This document shows positions 8,651 to 16,607 of a DNA stretch of 64,000 nucleotides, piece by piece. Position numbers and translations under genes: made by a program. Each line of letters starts with the position of its first letter. Positions within the stretch are counted from its first letter, which is position 1. Source of the stretch: Acanthopleuribacter pedis (GTDB lineage Bacteria > Acidobacteriota > Holophagae > Acanthopleuribacterales > Acanthopleuribacteraceae); assembly GCF_017377855.1 (NCBI RefSeq), contig NZ_JAFREP010000042.1, forward strand, positions 18,585 through 82,584. The letters run 5' to 3'. The notes under the pieces were generated by a model, which was not told the origin of the DNA, searched no databases, and saw only the letters and a list, made by a program, of their open reading frames with translations.

Positions 8651-9129
8651 TCGCCCCTCCTTCATTTCCGACAAACCACCTCGTGGGCACCGCGCCGGCC
8701 AAAGATTCAAGCCGGTTTTTCTGAACGCGTTCAGATTAGCAGAGACACCAACCAAATGCCGGCTTTTTTTGAACACGGTCAATAATCTCCCTCTTCGCTT
8801 CTCCTCGCAATCATGGTGCACGATTGATGTTAAAACATATCCAGCCAGGCGTTTAAAGGAACAAGCTTCGGTACGCCTACAGCTTCTCTCGCAAAGGTTT
8901 TTCGCATCGGTTCCTTGGTTTTTTCCATTCATCACCTTCCCAAACTCGGCCGCACCAGTCCGGCGATAACTCCCTCTGCACCAAACCAGGGATTTCGTTT
9001 GAGGTACTGCTGGGTTCATCTCACGCTACTTACCAACAACCAACCGAACACGCCGGGAACCGCGTTTACAATGGGCGCATCGGAACAATCAATCGTCCAC
9101 AGGGTTGGGCGAAACACGGGGAGGACGGC
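8651..9129. other. Divergent intergenic region between two membrane-protein genes
   Basis: These 479 nt separate the minus-strand SRPBCC gene from the plus-strand paralogue gene and should carry both promoters. The one clear signal is the 14-bp palindrome at 8721-8734. Open frames on both strands lack ribosome binding sites and recognisable sequence, so no gene is called. Confidence 0.4.
8721..8734. promoter_or_regulatory. Perfect 14-bp palindrome, possible repressor operator
   Basis: CTGAACGCGTTCAG is its own reverse complement and lies 71 bp upstream of the SRPBCC gene start at 8650. TGAAC-N2-GTTCA-type dyads are common operators of TetR-family repressors. No regulator gene of that family is in the window, so the assignment is inference. 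Confidence 0.35.
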
Positions 9130-9933
9130 ATGAAGCCGGTTTACGGGGCGATGGTTTGGCAAGCGCTGCACCTGGCTTTGGGCGTCGTTTTGGCGGCCAA
9201 CGAACAGGGCAATCCCACCCCGCCCGTCCACGAACTGCTCGCCTACAGCCTGTGGAACTTGGCGCCTTACGGCGCCCTGTGGTTGTTGGCTTTACCCAGG
9301 GAACATCGCCGCAACCATCTCCACCTCATCCACGGCGCCTCGCTGGTTTTTTTCGCGGTTTACGCGATAACCAGCTTGGTGGGACAAAAAACCGGGGTGT
9401 CCCCCTTCCACTGGGCGAGCATCGGCCCCTTCTTCCAATGGCCCGCCACGCTTGCCGTATTGTGGCTGGCAACCTACATCCGCACACCGACGCCGCCGCA
9501 ACCCGACACGGCGGACAAAACACCATCCCTCTGGGCGCGTTACAAAAACAGCAAAAGTTTTCTGTGGGCGCCACTGGCGCAGGCGCTTTGTTACCTGCCT
9601 TTCCTGGGCAAACCCTCGGATGAATACTTCACCCTCTTTTTGGTGATCGCGGTGTTCGGGCTAAGTGTCTTTTTGCCCCTGACCCTGTTTGAATTTGCGG
9701 GCCGTCACCTACCGGGAAGCCGCGCCGTCGCCAACATCGGCAACAGCGCGCTGCTGCTCCTGCCCGCCGGCTACCTGGCAACAGGCCGGCTGACCGATGC
9801 GCAAGACGGCACCCTTTGGTTCCTGATCGGCATCCCCTTAACCCAAGGATTCATCGCCCTGATCACAACCCTGACCGCCTACATCATCCTCAAAACCCGC
9901 GCGAATCACCCGATGGACCGCCTCTACCAATGA
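9130..9933 (+). CDS. Multi-pass membrane protein, paralogue of the protein at 5974-6780
   Basis: A 267-aa protein with about seven hydrophobic helices and a short hydrophilic linker (TPTPPQPDTADKTPSLWARY) in the middle. It aligns end to end with the 268-aa protein at 5974-6780: LWNLAPYGALW versus LWTMAPYGLLW, FFQWPATLAVLWLA versus LVQWPLTLVFLWLA, SRAVANIGNSALLLLPAGYL versus YRVLANVGTVGVLLIPVIYL, and a final AYIIL(K/T)x(T)R. I do not recognise the family. ATG at 9130 has GGGGAGG about 6 nt upstream. Its own C-terminal part is repeated, in damaged form, immediately downstream. No catalytic or transport motif is apparent, so the role is unknown beyond an inner-membrane location. Confidence 0.65.
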   Translation: MKPVYGAMVWQALHLALGVVLAANEQGNPTPPVHELLAYSLWNLAPYGALWLLALPREHRRNHLHLIHGASLVFFAVYAITSLVGQKTGVSPFHWASIGPFFQWPATLAVLWLATYIRTPTPPQPDTADKTPSLWARYKNSKSFLWAPLAQALCYLPFLGKPSDEYFTLFLVIAVFGLSVFLPLTLFEFAGRHLPGSRAVANIGNSALLLLPAGYLATGRLTDAQDGTLWFLIGIPLTQGFIALITTLTAYIILKTRANHPMDRLYQ

Positions 9934-9951
9934 GTTAGTTAGAGCCGCTAA

Positions 9952-10233
9952 CGTCTCCCTCGTCAAATCGTGTACCTACCGATGATCATGTTGGCGTGGA
10001 TCAATCGAGGGCGCCCCATGGCAACAGCCGTCGCCAACCTGGTCAATTCGGCGCTGTTGCTCTTTGCGGTTCTCCTCGCGCCCTGGATGATCCTAGCCGA
10101 CGCCAACATGTGGATTTTGGGCCCCTATATATAGGTACCTTTGGTGCAAGGACCCATCGCGATCCTCGCTACATGCCTCGCAGCCTTCAATTTGCGCATG
10201 GAACCGGGCGATCCAACGGCCGAAGCGGCTTAA
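9952..10233 (+). pseudogene. Third, broken copy of the membrane-protein family
   Basis: The frame from ~9952 to TAA 10231-10233 encodes VYLPMIMLAWINRGRPMATA, VANLVNSALLLFAVLLAPW and, after one in-frame TAG at 10132-10134, VPLVQGPIAILATCLAAFNL. These match in order the C-terminal ~85 residues of the 9130-9933 protein (VFLPLTLFEFAGRHLPGSRA, VANIGNSALLLLPAGYL, PLTQGFIALITTLTAYI). The N-terminal two thirds are missing, there is no ribosome binding site, and stops precede the fragment. It is a partial tandem duplicate that has decayed. Reading frame is otherwise kept across the stop, so the nonsense mutation looks recent relative to the loss of the 5' part. Confidence 0.65.
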
Positions 10234-10395
10234 AATCCAGGACAACCCCCAGCAAAAAGGGGCCTTGGTTTCGCCACCACACGACCGGCCCAGGGTGGAT
10301 GCAGGCGCCTCACTTAACGCCGGTATCCGCCCTTTTTTGTTCACGCCACGACCCACGCCGCACCCATCTCTTTCTCAACCAAGTAGTGGGCGGCT

Positions 10396-10447
10396 AAAAA
10401 ACCAAGCCCGCACCGATGCAACACGAGTTTAAGCTTCGGCGCGGGCT
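10396..10447 (-). terminator. Rho-independent terminator overlapping the stop codon of the 10429-11202 gene
   Basis: On the minus strand a 12-bp stem (arms at 10436-10447 and 10405-10416, one G-U pair) encloses a 19-nt loop and is followed by TTGGTTTTTT. The first arm lies in the last sense codons of the gene and its TAA is in the loop, so the terminator is partly coding. Confidence 0.7.
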
Positions 10448-11202
10448 GCCAGCTTGTGCCATAAGGCGTTTAAAAACTTTAACTTGGATGCTTTTTCGGC
10501 GCCCCGGTAGAGGATGCAACGGCTTTCCTCCACCGCGCCGCCCAAACCCGCATCCGACATAAATCCCAAAAACGGGACCGGCGCGTCCTCGTGCTCGTAA
10601 ACCAGCAAAAACTCCCACATGCCCACGCAATCCGGCAGGAAGCGGTAATCCCCCTCACCGGGAACGGCTCCGCGGGCCGCCTCGTTCACAATCGCGTGCA
10701 GCGAGGAGTGGTTGAGGTGATCCGGCTCCAAACCGGGAAAAGGCAGGTTATCGAAGGGCGGCGCCAGGAATGCCACGGTGCGCAACACGAAGTGTTTTTC
10801 GCCCTTGAGGATGTCGTTCAGGTACTCCTGCATTTGGTCGTAGGCAATGACTTCTTCAAACTTGGTGAAGTTCATGCGCACGAAACGTTTGCCCGTCCCG
10901 AGTTGGGTTTCCTGGATCTTGACCAGTTCGAACAGGGGTTCGGGCAGCCGCTGCAACTCCTTAATTGCCTGGTTGATGGCGCCTTTGACCGGATCACCGG
11001 TTGCCGGTAGCGAACCGCGCTGTTCCTGGAGATATCGGCCCAGTTCCTCCTCGGAAACCTTTTCGTAGAGGTGGGCGAACAGGTATTCGAGGACCTGGTA
11101 CTGAATACCGCGGGTCTGGCGGCGACGCGGCATCAAACTTAGAACGGTTTGCCAGGCCTGCTCCTCCAATTGGGTGCGTTTGCGGATGATGCGGTTCAGC
11201 AT
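10429..11202 (-). CDS. Hypothetical protein with N-terminal winged-helix-like segment
   Basis: A 257-aa soluble protein that I do not recognise. Residues ~30-95 (YQVLEYLFAHLYEKVSEEEL through INQAIKELQRL) have the helix pattern of a winged-helix DNA-binding domain. The rest is mixed alpha/beta, with the segments KRFVRMNF and LLVYEHEDAPVPFLGFMSD, and no catalytic motif. The C-terminus is Ala/Lys-rich (KFLNALWHKLAARAEA). A ribosome binding site GGAGGAAG lies 4-5 nt before the ATG. It is transcribed alone, with its own terminator overlapping the stop codon. An AT-rich dyad CCTATTTAATAGG (11318-11330) lies ~116 bp upstream and could be an operator, possibly for self-regulation. A DNA-binding role is inference only. 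Confidence 0.55.
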   Translation of the reverse strand: MLNRIIRKRTQLEEQAWQTVLSLMPRRRQTRGIQYQVLEYLFAHLYEKVSEEELGRYLQEQRGSLPATGDPVKGAINQAIKELQRLPEPLFELVKIQETQLGTGKRFVRMNFTKFEEVIAYDQMQEYLNDILKGEKHFVLRTVAFLAPPFDNLPFPGLEPDHLNHSSLHAIVNEAARGAVPGEGDYRFLPDCVGMWEFLLVYEHEDAPVPFLGFMSDAGLGGAVEESRCILYRGAEKASKLKFLNALWHKLAARAEA

Positions 11203-11317
11203 GGGTCTTCCTCCCGGGTCGAGCGCCCAACCCTTGTGCCGGCCTGGACAAAGGTCCGGGTTGGCAAAACACAGATTGGATCCGATGAAGATAAAGTTCG
11301 AAAAGGTGTCGACGTAG

Positions 11318-11330
11318 CCTATTTAATAGG
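11318..11330. promoter_or_regulatory. AT-rich 13-nt dyad upstream of the 10429-11202 gene
   Basis: CCTATTTAATAGG has perfect 6-bp arms around one central T. It sits 116-128 bp upstream of the start codon at 11202, in the divergent region shared with the candidate small RNA. It may be an operator; no promoter hexamers could be paired with it confidently. Confidence 0.25.
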
Positions 11331-11437
11331 ATGCGACAGCAGCGCCCGGGGACTATTCTAATGGAACTCAGGCGATTATTGAGAAAAAAATTCATTTTTT
11401 TATGGATTTTAAAATCAATAGAACCTAGAATACCTTC

Positions 11438-11653
11438 CAACGACGGGTGAGTCGGTTGCTTTTTCAAACCACCACAACCCAGCCACCACGACCGACACAC
11501 CCGTCAAACTTCTCCTCTGTTACGCCGTCCGTATTTCATCCAAGGGTTTCATCTCAAGGAAATTCTTGGATGAAATACGGACATCTTTTCGTCCCTGCCT
11601 TCTCCAGGCACACCGCACCGTGTTCGTCCGGTCCACGGTGCGGTCTTTTTTTT
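11438..11653 (+). ncRNA. Candidate small RNA with an 18-bp hairpin and intrinsic terminator
   Basis: A strong plus-strand terminator ends at 11653, yet no credible plus-strand gene lies between the divergent gene at 11202 and this point. Upstream of it is a perfect 18-bp stem: arms 11527-11544 and 11565-11582, 20-nt loop. A possible promoter is TGGATT (11403-11408), 17 nt, TAGAAT (11426-11431), which would start RNA near 11438; its -35 is poor. A 79-residue frame at 11447 has no ribosome binding site and low-complexity composition. The transcript would be ~215 nt with two hairpins. This could be a regulatory RNA or a decayed gene's leader; start and function are inferred. Confidence 0.4.
11612..11653 (+). 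terminator. Strong Rho-independent terminator
   Basis: Perfect 11-bp stem (ACCGCACCGTG at 11612-11622, CACGGTGCGGT at 11634-11644) with an 11-nt loop, followed by C and a run of eight T. It is oriented to stop plus-strand transcription and also insulates the Mrp operon promoter downstream. Confidence 0.85.
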
Positions 11654-11727
11654 GCCTGTAACCCAAATAACGAAACACCACAATGATTTGCGGTGGTTTT
11701 GACGAAATCGCAGGAATGCAGGAGCCT

Positions 11728-11844
11728 CAAAAATGTGACCCTTGCCGGCCAGGTACGGTCGTGCGCGACCCGGGCTCACTTGTTACCAGCATTTCGCGCC
11801 AGATCTTTAGCCAAAACAGCTCGCGATTATCACGCCGTTGAGGT
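11728..11844. repeat. Dispersed intergenic repeat, copy A
   Basis: About 117 nt that align with 59806-59917. Both copies begin CAAAAATG and end GCCG-TT-AGGT. The core CCAGATCTTTAGCCAAAAC (11799-11817) is identical in the two, within a 28-nt stretch that has a single mismatch. This copy lies between the terminator at 11653 and the Mrp promoter at 11860. Confidence 0.6.
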
Positions 11845-11859
11845 AAAACTGTTTGTTCC

Positions 11860-11899
11860 TTGGCACCGGGAGTTACCCTTGCTAATCTGATCATGATCA
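11860..11899 (+). promoter_or_regulatory. Predicted promoter of the Mrp operon with overlapping palindrome
   Basis: TTGGCA (11860-11865), a 17-nt spacer and TAATCT (11883-11888) with an extended TG upstream of the -10 fit a housekeeping sigma-70-type promoter. The perfect 12-bp palindrome TGATCATGATCA (11888-11899) overlaps the -10 edge and the expected start site, which is a typical repressor position. The leader to the mrpA ATG would be ~115 nt. Confidence 0.5.
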
Positions 11900-12011
11900 T
11901 CCGCAACCCATTTTCACGTCTTGCATTCTCTTTCTTCCACTTAGCGCGGCGACATCGGTCACCGCTTGTTTCGGTAATTCCGTGATCCAACCCTCCCAGG
12001 AGCTTTTCCAC

Positions 12012-14351
12012 ATGGCACTTCCATTGATTGTGGTCGTTGGTTTGCTTTTGAGCTGCCTCGCACCCACCTTGGGACGGCTGCTCGGCCAAAAGGTCGCCCC
12101 GTTGCTGGCTTTGTTTCCGGCCGCGGTCTGCCTCTGGCTATGCGCCACCGTGTTGCCCAATCTCGACACCCCGCTGCTGTTTGAAGCACCGTGGATTCCG
12201 TCGCTCAACATGAGTTACGCCTTCCACCTCGACGGCCTATCCGCGCTGTTCATGCTGTTCATCAGCGCCATCGGCACCTTCATCTTTATGTACGCGGGCG
12301 GTTACCTTGGCAACCATCCCCAACTCGGCCGACTCTTCGCCTTCCTTCTCCTTTTCTTCTCGGCCATGCTCGGGCTCGTCATCGCCGACGACCTGATCCT
12401 GCTGTTTATCTTCTGGGAATTGACCTCGATTTCCTCGTTCTTCCTGATCGGTTTCAAACACGAAAGCGAAGAAGCACGGCGCTCGGCGCTGCAAGCCCTG
12501 CTGGTAACCGGCGCGGGCGGTTTGGCGTTGCTGGCGGGCCTGATCTTGTTGGGGGACATCGGCGGAACCTACCGCGTCTCCGAGTTGCTCCTACGCGGCG
12601 ATACGTTCATCCGTCACCCCCTTTCCGACGCGGCCCTGCTGCTGATCCTGGCGGGCGCCTTCACCAAGTCGGCCCAGTTCCCCTTCCACTTTTGGTTGCC
12701 GGGCGCGATGGTCGCCCCCACCCCGATCAGTGCCTTCCTGCACTCGGCCACCATGGTTAAAGCGGGTATTTTCCTGCTGGCCCGTCTGCATCCGCTGCTG
12801 TCCGACCACCTGTGGTGGACGCCGCTGGTCGCGGGTGCCGGCGCGATTACCATGACGTACGGCGCACTCCGCAGCCCATGGGAACGCGACCTCAAAACCA
12901 TCTTGGCCTACGCCACGGTCAGCGTGCTGGGCATGCTGACGATGCTGCTCGGCCTGGGCGTCGACAAAGCGATTCCCGCTTTCGTGGCGGTCATCCTGGC
13001 CCACGCGTTCTACAAAGCATCCCTGTTTATGGTGGCGGGCATTCTCGATCACCAATGCGGCACGCGCAACATCGACGAATTACGCGGCTTGCGTTCGGCC
13101 CTGCCGATTACCTCGGTCGCGGCGGGCCTGGCGGCTGTTTCGATGATGGGCATCCCGCCGCTGTTCGGTTTCATCGCCAAGGAAAAACTGATCGAAGCGG
13201 CGCTGAAAGCGGAATGGTACGGCATGCTGATGATCGCGGCGGTGTTTGTCAGCGCGGCTTGCCTCACGGTCAGCGCGTGGCAAGTGGGTTTCCGTCCCTT
13301 CCGGGGAACGCCGAAACCCACGCCGAAGCAAGCGAAAGAAGGCGGTCCCTTGCTCTGGGCCGGCCCCCTGTTTTTCGCGATCCTGCCGGTGCCGCTCGGT
13401 CTGCTGGTCAGCTTTTGGTCCGGGCCGTTTTTCTCGGCGGCGGTCGGTGCAATCCAGGGCCAAAACCTCGAAATGACGGTCAAACTTTGGTACGGCTTCA
13501 ACCTAGCCCTGCTGATGAGTTTCTTGATTCTTGGCGCGGGTGTCGGCCTGACGCTGAAACGCGACAAAATCACGGCCTACCTCAAACGCACGGTGTACGC
13601 CAAATGGCCGGCGGCCTTCCACGGCGCCGCTGTTTTCCAATTCGGCCTCAAACAAGCCTTTGCCCTAGCCAACGCGCAAACCCGCATCTTGTTCCAAGAC
13701 GCCTTGCGCCACAACCTGACCTTTATCATGGTGGTTTTCCTGGGTTTGGGGTTCACCATCCTCAAAATCACCAACGTAGCTTGGCCGTTTAACCCGGTGC
13801 CGCTGGACAACCCGCCCCTCTTCGAACTGATGATCGGGCTGGTGATCGTGGCGGCCATCGCGGCGGCGATTCGCGCCCAGTCAATGGTGGTCGCGGCGGC
13901 CTGTCTCGGCGTAGTCGGTTTCGCGGTGTCCTGTTTTTTCATGATCCACGGCGCCATCGACCTGGCGATCACCCAGTTGGTGATCGAAACCCTGACGGTC
14001 CTGCTGTTCGTGCTGGTGGTTCACCGCTTCCCGGACTTCAACACCAAGGAATCCGAGCTGCGCCGCCGCTTCGACGCCTTGCTGGCGGCGGCCAGCGGGG
14101 CCTTTATGACGCTGCTGATTTGGAAAGCCGATTTAATCCAATTACAGGACCCGATTTCCGGTTACTTCGCCGAGAACTCAATGACCAAAGGATACGGCCA
14201 AAACGTGGTGAACGTGATTTTGGTTGATTTCCGCGCGCTGGATACGCTGGGCGAAATCGTTGTGCTCTTGATCGCGGCGCTCGGGGTGTACAGCCTGACC
14301 CGCCAAAAGCTCAAAAAAGCCAAAAAAGCCACCGAGGGAGGTGCCGCGTGA
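12012..14351 (+). CDS. mrpA: Mrp Na+/H+ antiporter subunit A
   Basis: A 779-aa polytopic membrane protein, the largest subunit of the multi-subunit cation/proton antiporter (Mrp/Mnh/Sha, CPA3). It exchanges cytoplasmic Na+ for protons and supports alkali and salt tolerance. The NuoL-like proton-channel part covers ~70-410 and carries the conserved charged residues Glu136 (FWELTS), Lys219 (TKSAQFPFHFWLP) and Lys250 (SATMVKAG). The C-terminal ~170 residues are the MrpA extension fused to an MrpB-like/DUF4040 region. The length is normal for the family. ATG 12012 is chosen because AGGAG lies 9 nt upstream; a GTG at 11982 has no such site. The stop overlaps the GTG of mrpB by 4 nt, so translation is coupled. 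Confidence 0.92.
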   Translation: MALPLIVVVGLLLSCLAPTLGRLLGQKVAPLLALFPAAVCLWLCATVLPNLDTPLLFEAPWIPSLNMSYAFHLDGLSALFMLFISAIGTFIFMYAGGYLGNHPQLGRLFAFLLLFFSAMLGLVIADDLILLFIFWELTSISSFFLIGFKHESEEARRSALQALLVTGAGGLALLAGLILLGDIGGTYRVSELLLRGDTFIRHPLSDAALLLILAGAFTKSAQFPFHFWLPGAMVAPTPISAFLHSATMVKAGIFLLARLHPLLSDHLWWTPLVAGAGAITMTYGALRSPWERDLKTILAYATVSVLGMLTMLLGLGVDKAIPAFVAVILAHAFYKASLFMVAGILDHQCGTRNIDELRGLRSALPITSVAAGLAAVSMMGIPPLFGFIAKEKLIEAALKAEWYGMLMIAAVFVSAACLTVSAWQVGFRPFRGTPKPTPKQAKEGGPLLWAGPLFFAILPVPLGLLVSFWSGPFFSAAVGAIQGQNLEMTVKLWYGFNLALLMSFLILGAGVGLTLKRDKITAYLKRTVYAKWPAAFHGAAVFQFGLKQAFALANAQTRILFQDALRHNLTFIMVVFLGLGFTILKITNVAWPFNPVPLDNPPLFELMIGLVIVAAIAAAIRAQSMVVAAACLGVVGFAVSCFFMIHGAIDLAITQLVIETLTVLLFVLVVHRFPDFNTKESELRRRFDALLAAASGAFMTLLIWKADLIQLQDPISGYFAENSMTKGYGQNVVNVILVDFRALDTLGEIVVLLIAALGVYSLTRQKLKKAKKATEGGAA

Positions 14352-14788
14352 ATTCTTATCTGATCCGCATGACGGTGCCTTGGCTGTGCCCGTTCCTGCT
14401 GGTGATGTCGATCTGGATCCTGCTTCGCGGCCACAACGCGCCGGGCGGCGGGTTCATCGGCGGGCTGGTCGCGGCCGCGGCGATTGCCTTCTGGTGTTTT
14501 GCCCGCGGGGTCGAGGACGCCAAACGATGGATGCGCGTGTCACCGCTGCATCTGATGATCGCGGGCGTTTCCACGGCGTTAATTAGCGGGCTGATGCCGA
14601 TGTTCGCCGGCAAACCCATGCTAACCGCGCTGTGGCACAAGGTGGAAGTCCCGCTGCTGGGCAAACTTCCCCTGGGCACGCCCATCCTGTTTGATATCGG
14701 TGTCTTTTTCGCGGTCGTCGGTGTGACCACCTCGATCCTATTCTCTCTGGAGGAGTTTGAGTTATGGAACCGTTCTGGGCCGTCGTAG
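14348..14788 (+). CDS. mrpB: Mrp Na+/H+ antiporter subunit B
   Basis: A 146-aa membrane protein with four hydrophobic helices and the signature HNAPGGGFIGGLVAAAAIAF at residues ~29-48, typical of MrpB/MnhB. It is an obligatory small subunit of the antiporter. It starts with GTG within the mrpA stop (GTGA overlap), behind a GGGAGG box in the end of mrpA. The gene ends 25 nt inside mrpC, which is again coupled. Confidence 0.9.
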   Translation: MNSYLIRMTVPWLCPFLLVMSIWILLRGHNAPGGGFIGGLVAAAAIAFWCFARGVEDAKRWMRVSPLHLMIAGVSTALISGLMPMFAGKPMLTALWHKVEVPLLGKLPLGTPILFDIGVFFAVVGVTTSILFSLEEFELWNRSGPS

Positions 14789-15111
14789 TCGGGATTATGT
14801 TCGGCGCGGGCATTTACCTCATGCTCCGGCGCAACCTTTCGAAATTGATTCTGGGCCTGATTTTGATCAGTAACGCGGCCAACATGCTCATCATGACCTC
14901 GGCCGGGTTAACCCGAGACGCACCACCCATGATCGCCGCCGGCAAGGAGACCTTGACCGGTACGTACGCGGACCCCTTGCCGCAGGCATTGGTGTTAACC
15001 GCGATTGTCATCGGGTTCGGTGTACTGGCGTACTTCCTGACCCTGCTGCAGGGCGCCTATAAGTCGAACAAAAGTGAGAACCTTGACCGCTTGGGTGGGG
15101 GCGCTTCATGA
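14764..15111 (+). CDS. mrpC: Mrp Na+/H+ antiporter subunit C
   Basis: A 115-aa NuoK-like subunit with three membrane helices. The segment LMLRRNLSKLILGLILISNA around residues 19-38 and the DPLPQALVLTAIVIGFG motif around 69-85 are characteristic of MrpC/MnhC. It forms part of the antiporter core together with MrpA and MrpD. AGGAG lies 7 nt before its ATG, inside mrpB. Its stop overlaps the mrpD start by 4 nt. Confidence 0.92.
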   Translation: MEPFWAVVVGIMFGAGIYLMLRRNLSKLILGLILISNAANMLIMTSAGLTRDAPPMIAAGKETLTGTYADPLPQALVLTAIVIGFGVLAYFLTLLQGAYKSNKSENLDRLGGGAS

Positions 15112-16607
15112 ATCTGTTGGTGTTGCCGGTGATGATTCCATTGATCACCGCGCTCCTTTTATTGTTTTGTCAAAAGAACCGACGTCTGGCGCAAATTGTC
15201 AGCACCATCGGTGCTTTTAGCTTGCCGGCCGTCGGCCTGCTGATCCTGAGCCGCGTTCACGAGGAAGGGATCCAAGTGATCCACATGGGCTCATGGCAAG
15301 CCCCGTTCGGCATCACCCTGGTGGCGGACTACCTGTCGGCGTTGATGCTGTCGGTGTGCGGCCTGGTGGGCGCCGCGGTGGCGGTGTTTGCCCTCAAAGA
15401 GGACATGAACCTTAGCCGCGAAGGTGTGTTTTTCCCGCTGCTCCACGCGCTGCTGATGGGCGTGAACGGCTCCTTCCTCGCGGGCGACATGTTTAACCTC
15501 TACGTGTGGTTTGAGGTCATGTTGATCTCTTCCTTCGTGTTGCTCTCGCTGGGCAAAACGAACGCGCAGCTCTTGGCTTCCATTAAATATGTTGCGCTGA
15601 ACCTGGTTTCCTCGGCCATTTTCCTGACGGGTTTGGGTTTGCTCTACGGCAAAACAGGTACGCTCAACATGGCGGATTTGGCGGTGCAACTGCAAAACAC
15701 GGAAAGCACGGTGCTGCTGACCTCTACCGCGCTGTTTTTCCTGGTGGCGTTTTCTATCAAAGCCGCTTGCTTCCCGTTCTTTTTCTGGTTGCCGCCGGCC
15801 TATCCGGCCGCGCCCGCCCCGATTGCCGCGATTTTCTCCGGCTTGCTCACCAAGGTCGGCGTTTACGCCTTGTTCCGCACCTTCACGCTGATCTTCAACC
15901 AGGACACGGCCATTTTTCAGCCGATTCTCTACTGGATGGCGATTCTGACGATGGTCACCGGCGTCCTCGGCGCGGTGGCGCAGATGGACATCAAAAAAAT
16001 CCTCAGCTACCACATCATCAGCCAGATCGGTTACATGATCATCGGCTTGGCACTGGCGACCAAACTGGCACTGGCCGGCGCGATTTTCTACTTGGTCCAC
16101 CACATCGTGGTGAAAACCAACCTGTTCCTGTTGGCCGGCGCGATTGAAAAATCGGGCGGCACCAATGACCTGAAGAAACTGGGCGGTTATTACAAGGGTT
16201 ATCCCCTGCTGGCGGTGATGTTCCTGGTGCCGGCGCTGTCGCTGGCGGGCATTCCGCCGCTGAGCGGGTTCTTTTCCAAACTGTTCCTCATCCGCGCCAG
16301 CCTGGAAAACGGCGACATGTTCATGGCCTTTATGGCGCTGGCGGTCGGCGTGTTCACGCTGATTTCCATGACCAAGATTTGGATGGAAGCGTTTTGGAAA
16401 AAGGGCGTCGGTGAAAACGAACGGCGACCGGCTAAGATCAAACGCCTCGACCTCACCGTGACCATGCCGATTGCGGTACTGGCGGTGGTCACGGTGGTGA
16501 TCGGTTTCTCGGCCGGCCACGTGTTCCACTTCGCCGAACTGGCGGCGGAGCAACTGATTGCACCACAAATGTACATTGACGCCGTCATGGGAGGTAACGC
16601 ACGATGA
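15108..16607 (+). CDS. mrpD: Mrp Na+/H+ antiporter subunit D
   Basis: A 499-aa NuoM/N-like proton-channel subunit with about 14 helices. Conserved residues of the channel are in place: Glu136 in LYVWFEVML, Lys218 in SIKAACFPFFFWLP and Lys249 in SGLLTKVGVYAL. PAYPAAPAPIAAIFSGLLTK is the family hallmark following the broken helix. It is the second of the two antiporter-like subunits and is required for exchange. It overlaps mrpC and mrpE by 4 nt each. The length is normal for the family. Confidence 0.93.
   Translation: MNLLVLPVMIPLITALLLLFCQKNRRLAQIVSTIGAFSLPAVGLLILSRVHEEGIQVIHMGSWQAPFGITLVADYLSALMLSVCGLVGAAVAVFALKEDMNLSREGVFFPLLHALLMGVNGSFLAGDMFNLYVWFEVMLISSFVLLSLGKTNAQLLASIKYVALNLVSSAIFLTGLGLLYGKTGTLNMADLAVQLQNTESTVLLTSTALFFLVAFSIKAACFPFFFWLPPAYPAAPAPIAAIFSGLLTKVGVYALFRTFTLIFNQDTAIFQPILYWMAILTMVTGVLGAVAQMDIKKILSYHIISQIGYMIIGLALATKLALAGAIFYLVHHIVVKTNLFLLAGAIEKSGGTNDLKKLGGYYKGYPLLAVMFLVPALSLAGIPPLSGFFSKLFLIRASLENGDMFMAFMALAVGVFTLISMTKIWMEAFWKKGVGENERRPAKIKRLDLTVTMPIAVLAVVTVVIGFSAGHVFHFAELAAEQLIAPQMYIDAVMGGNAR

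Noticed and set aside
11447..11686. A 79-residue frame inside the candidate small RNA
   Set aside because: It lacks a ribosome binding site, runs through the hairpin and the terminator, and is Thr/Ser/Pro-rich without a fold pattern.
15291..16568. A 425-residue minus-strand frame opposite mrpD
   Set aside because: It is His/Gln/Arg-rich without hydrophobic core pattern, whereas the plus strand encodes a complete MrpD with conserved charged residues.
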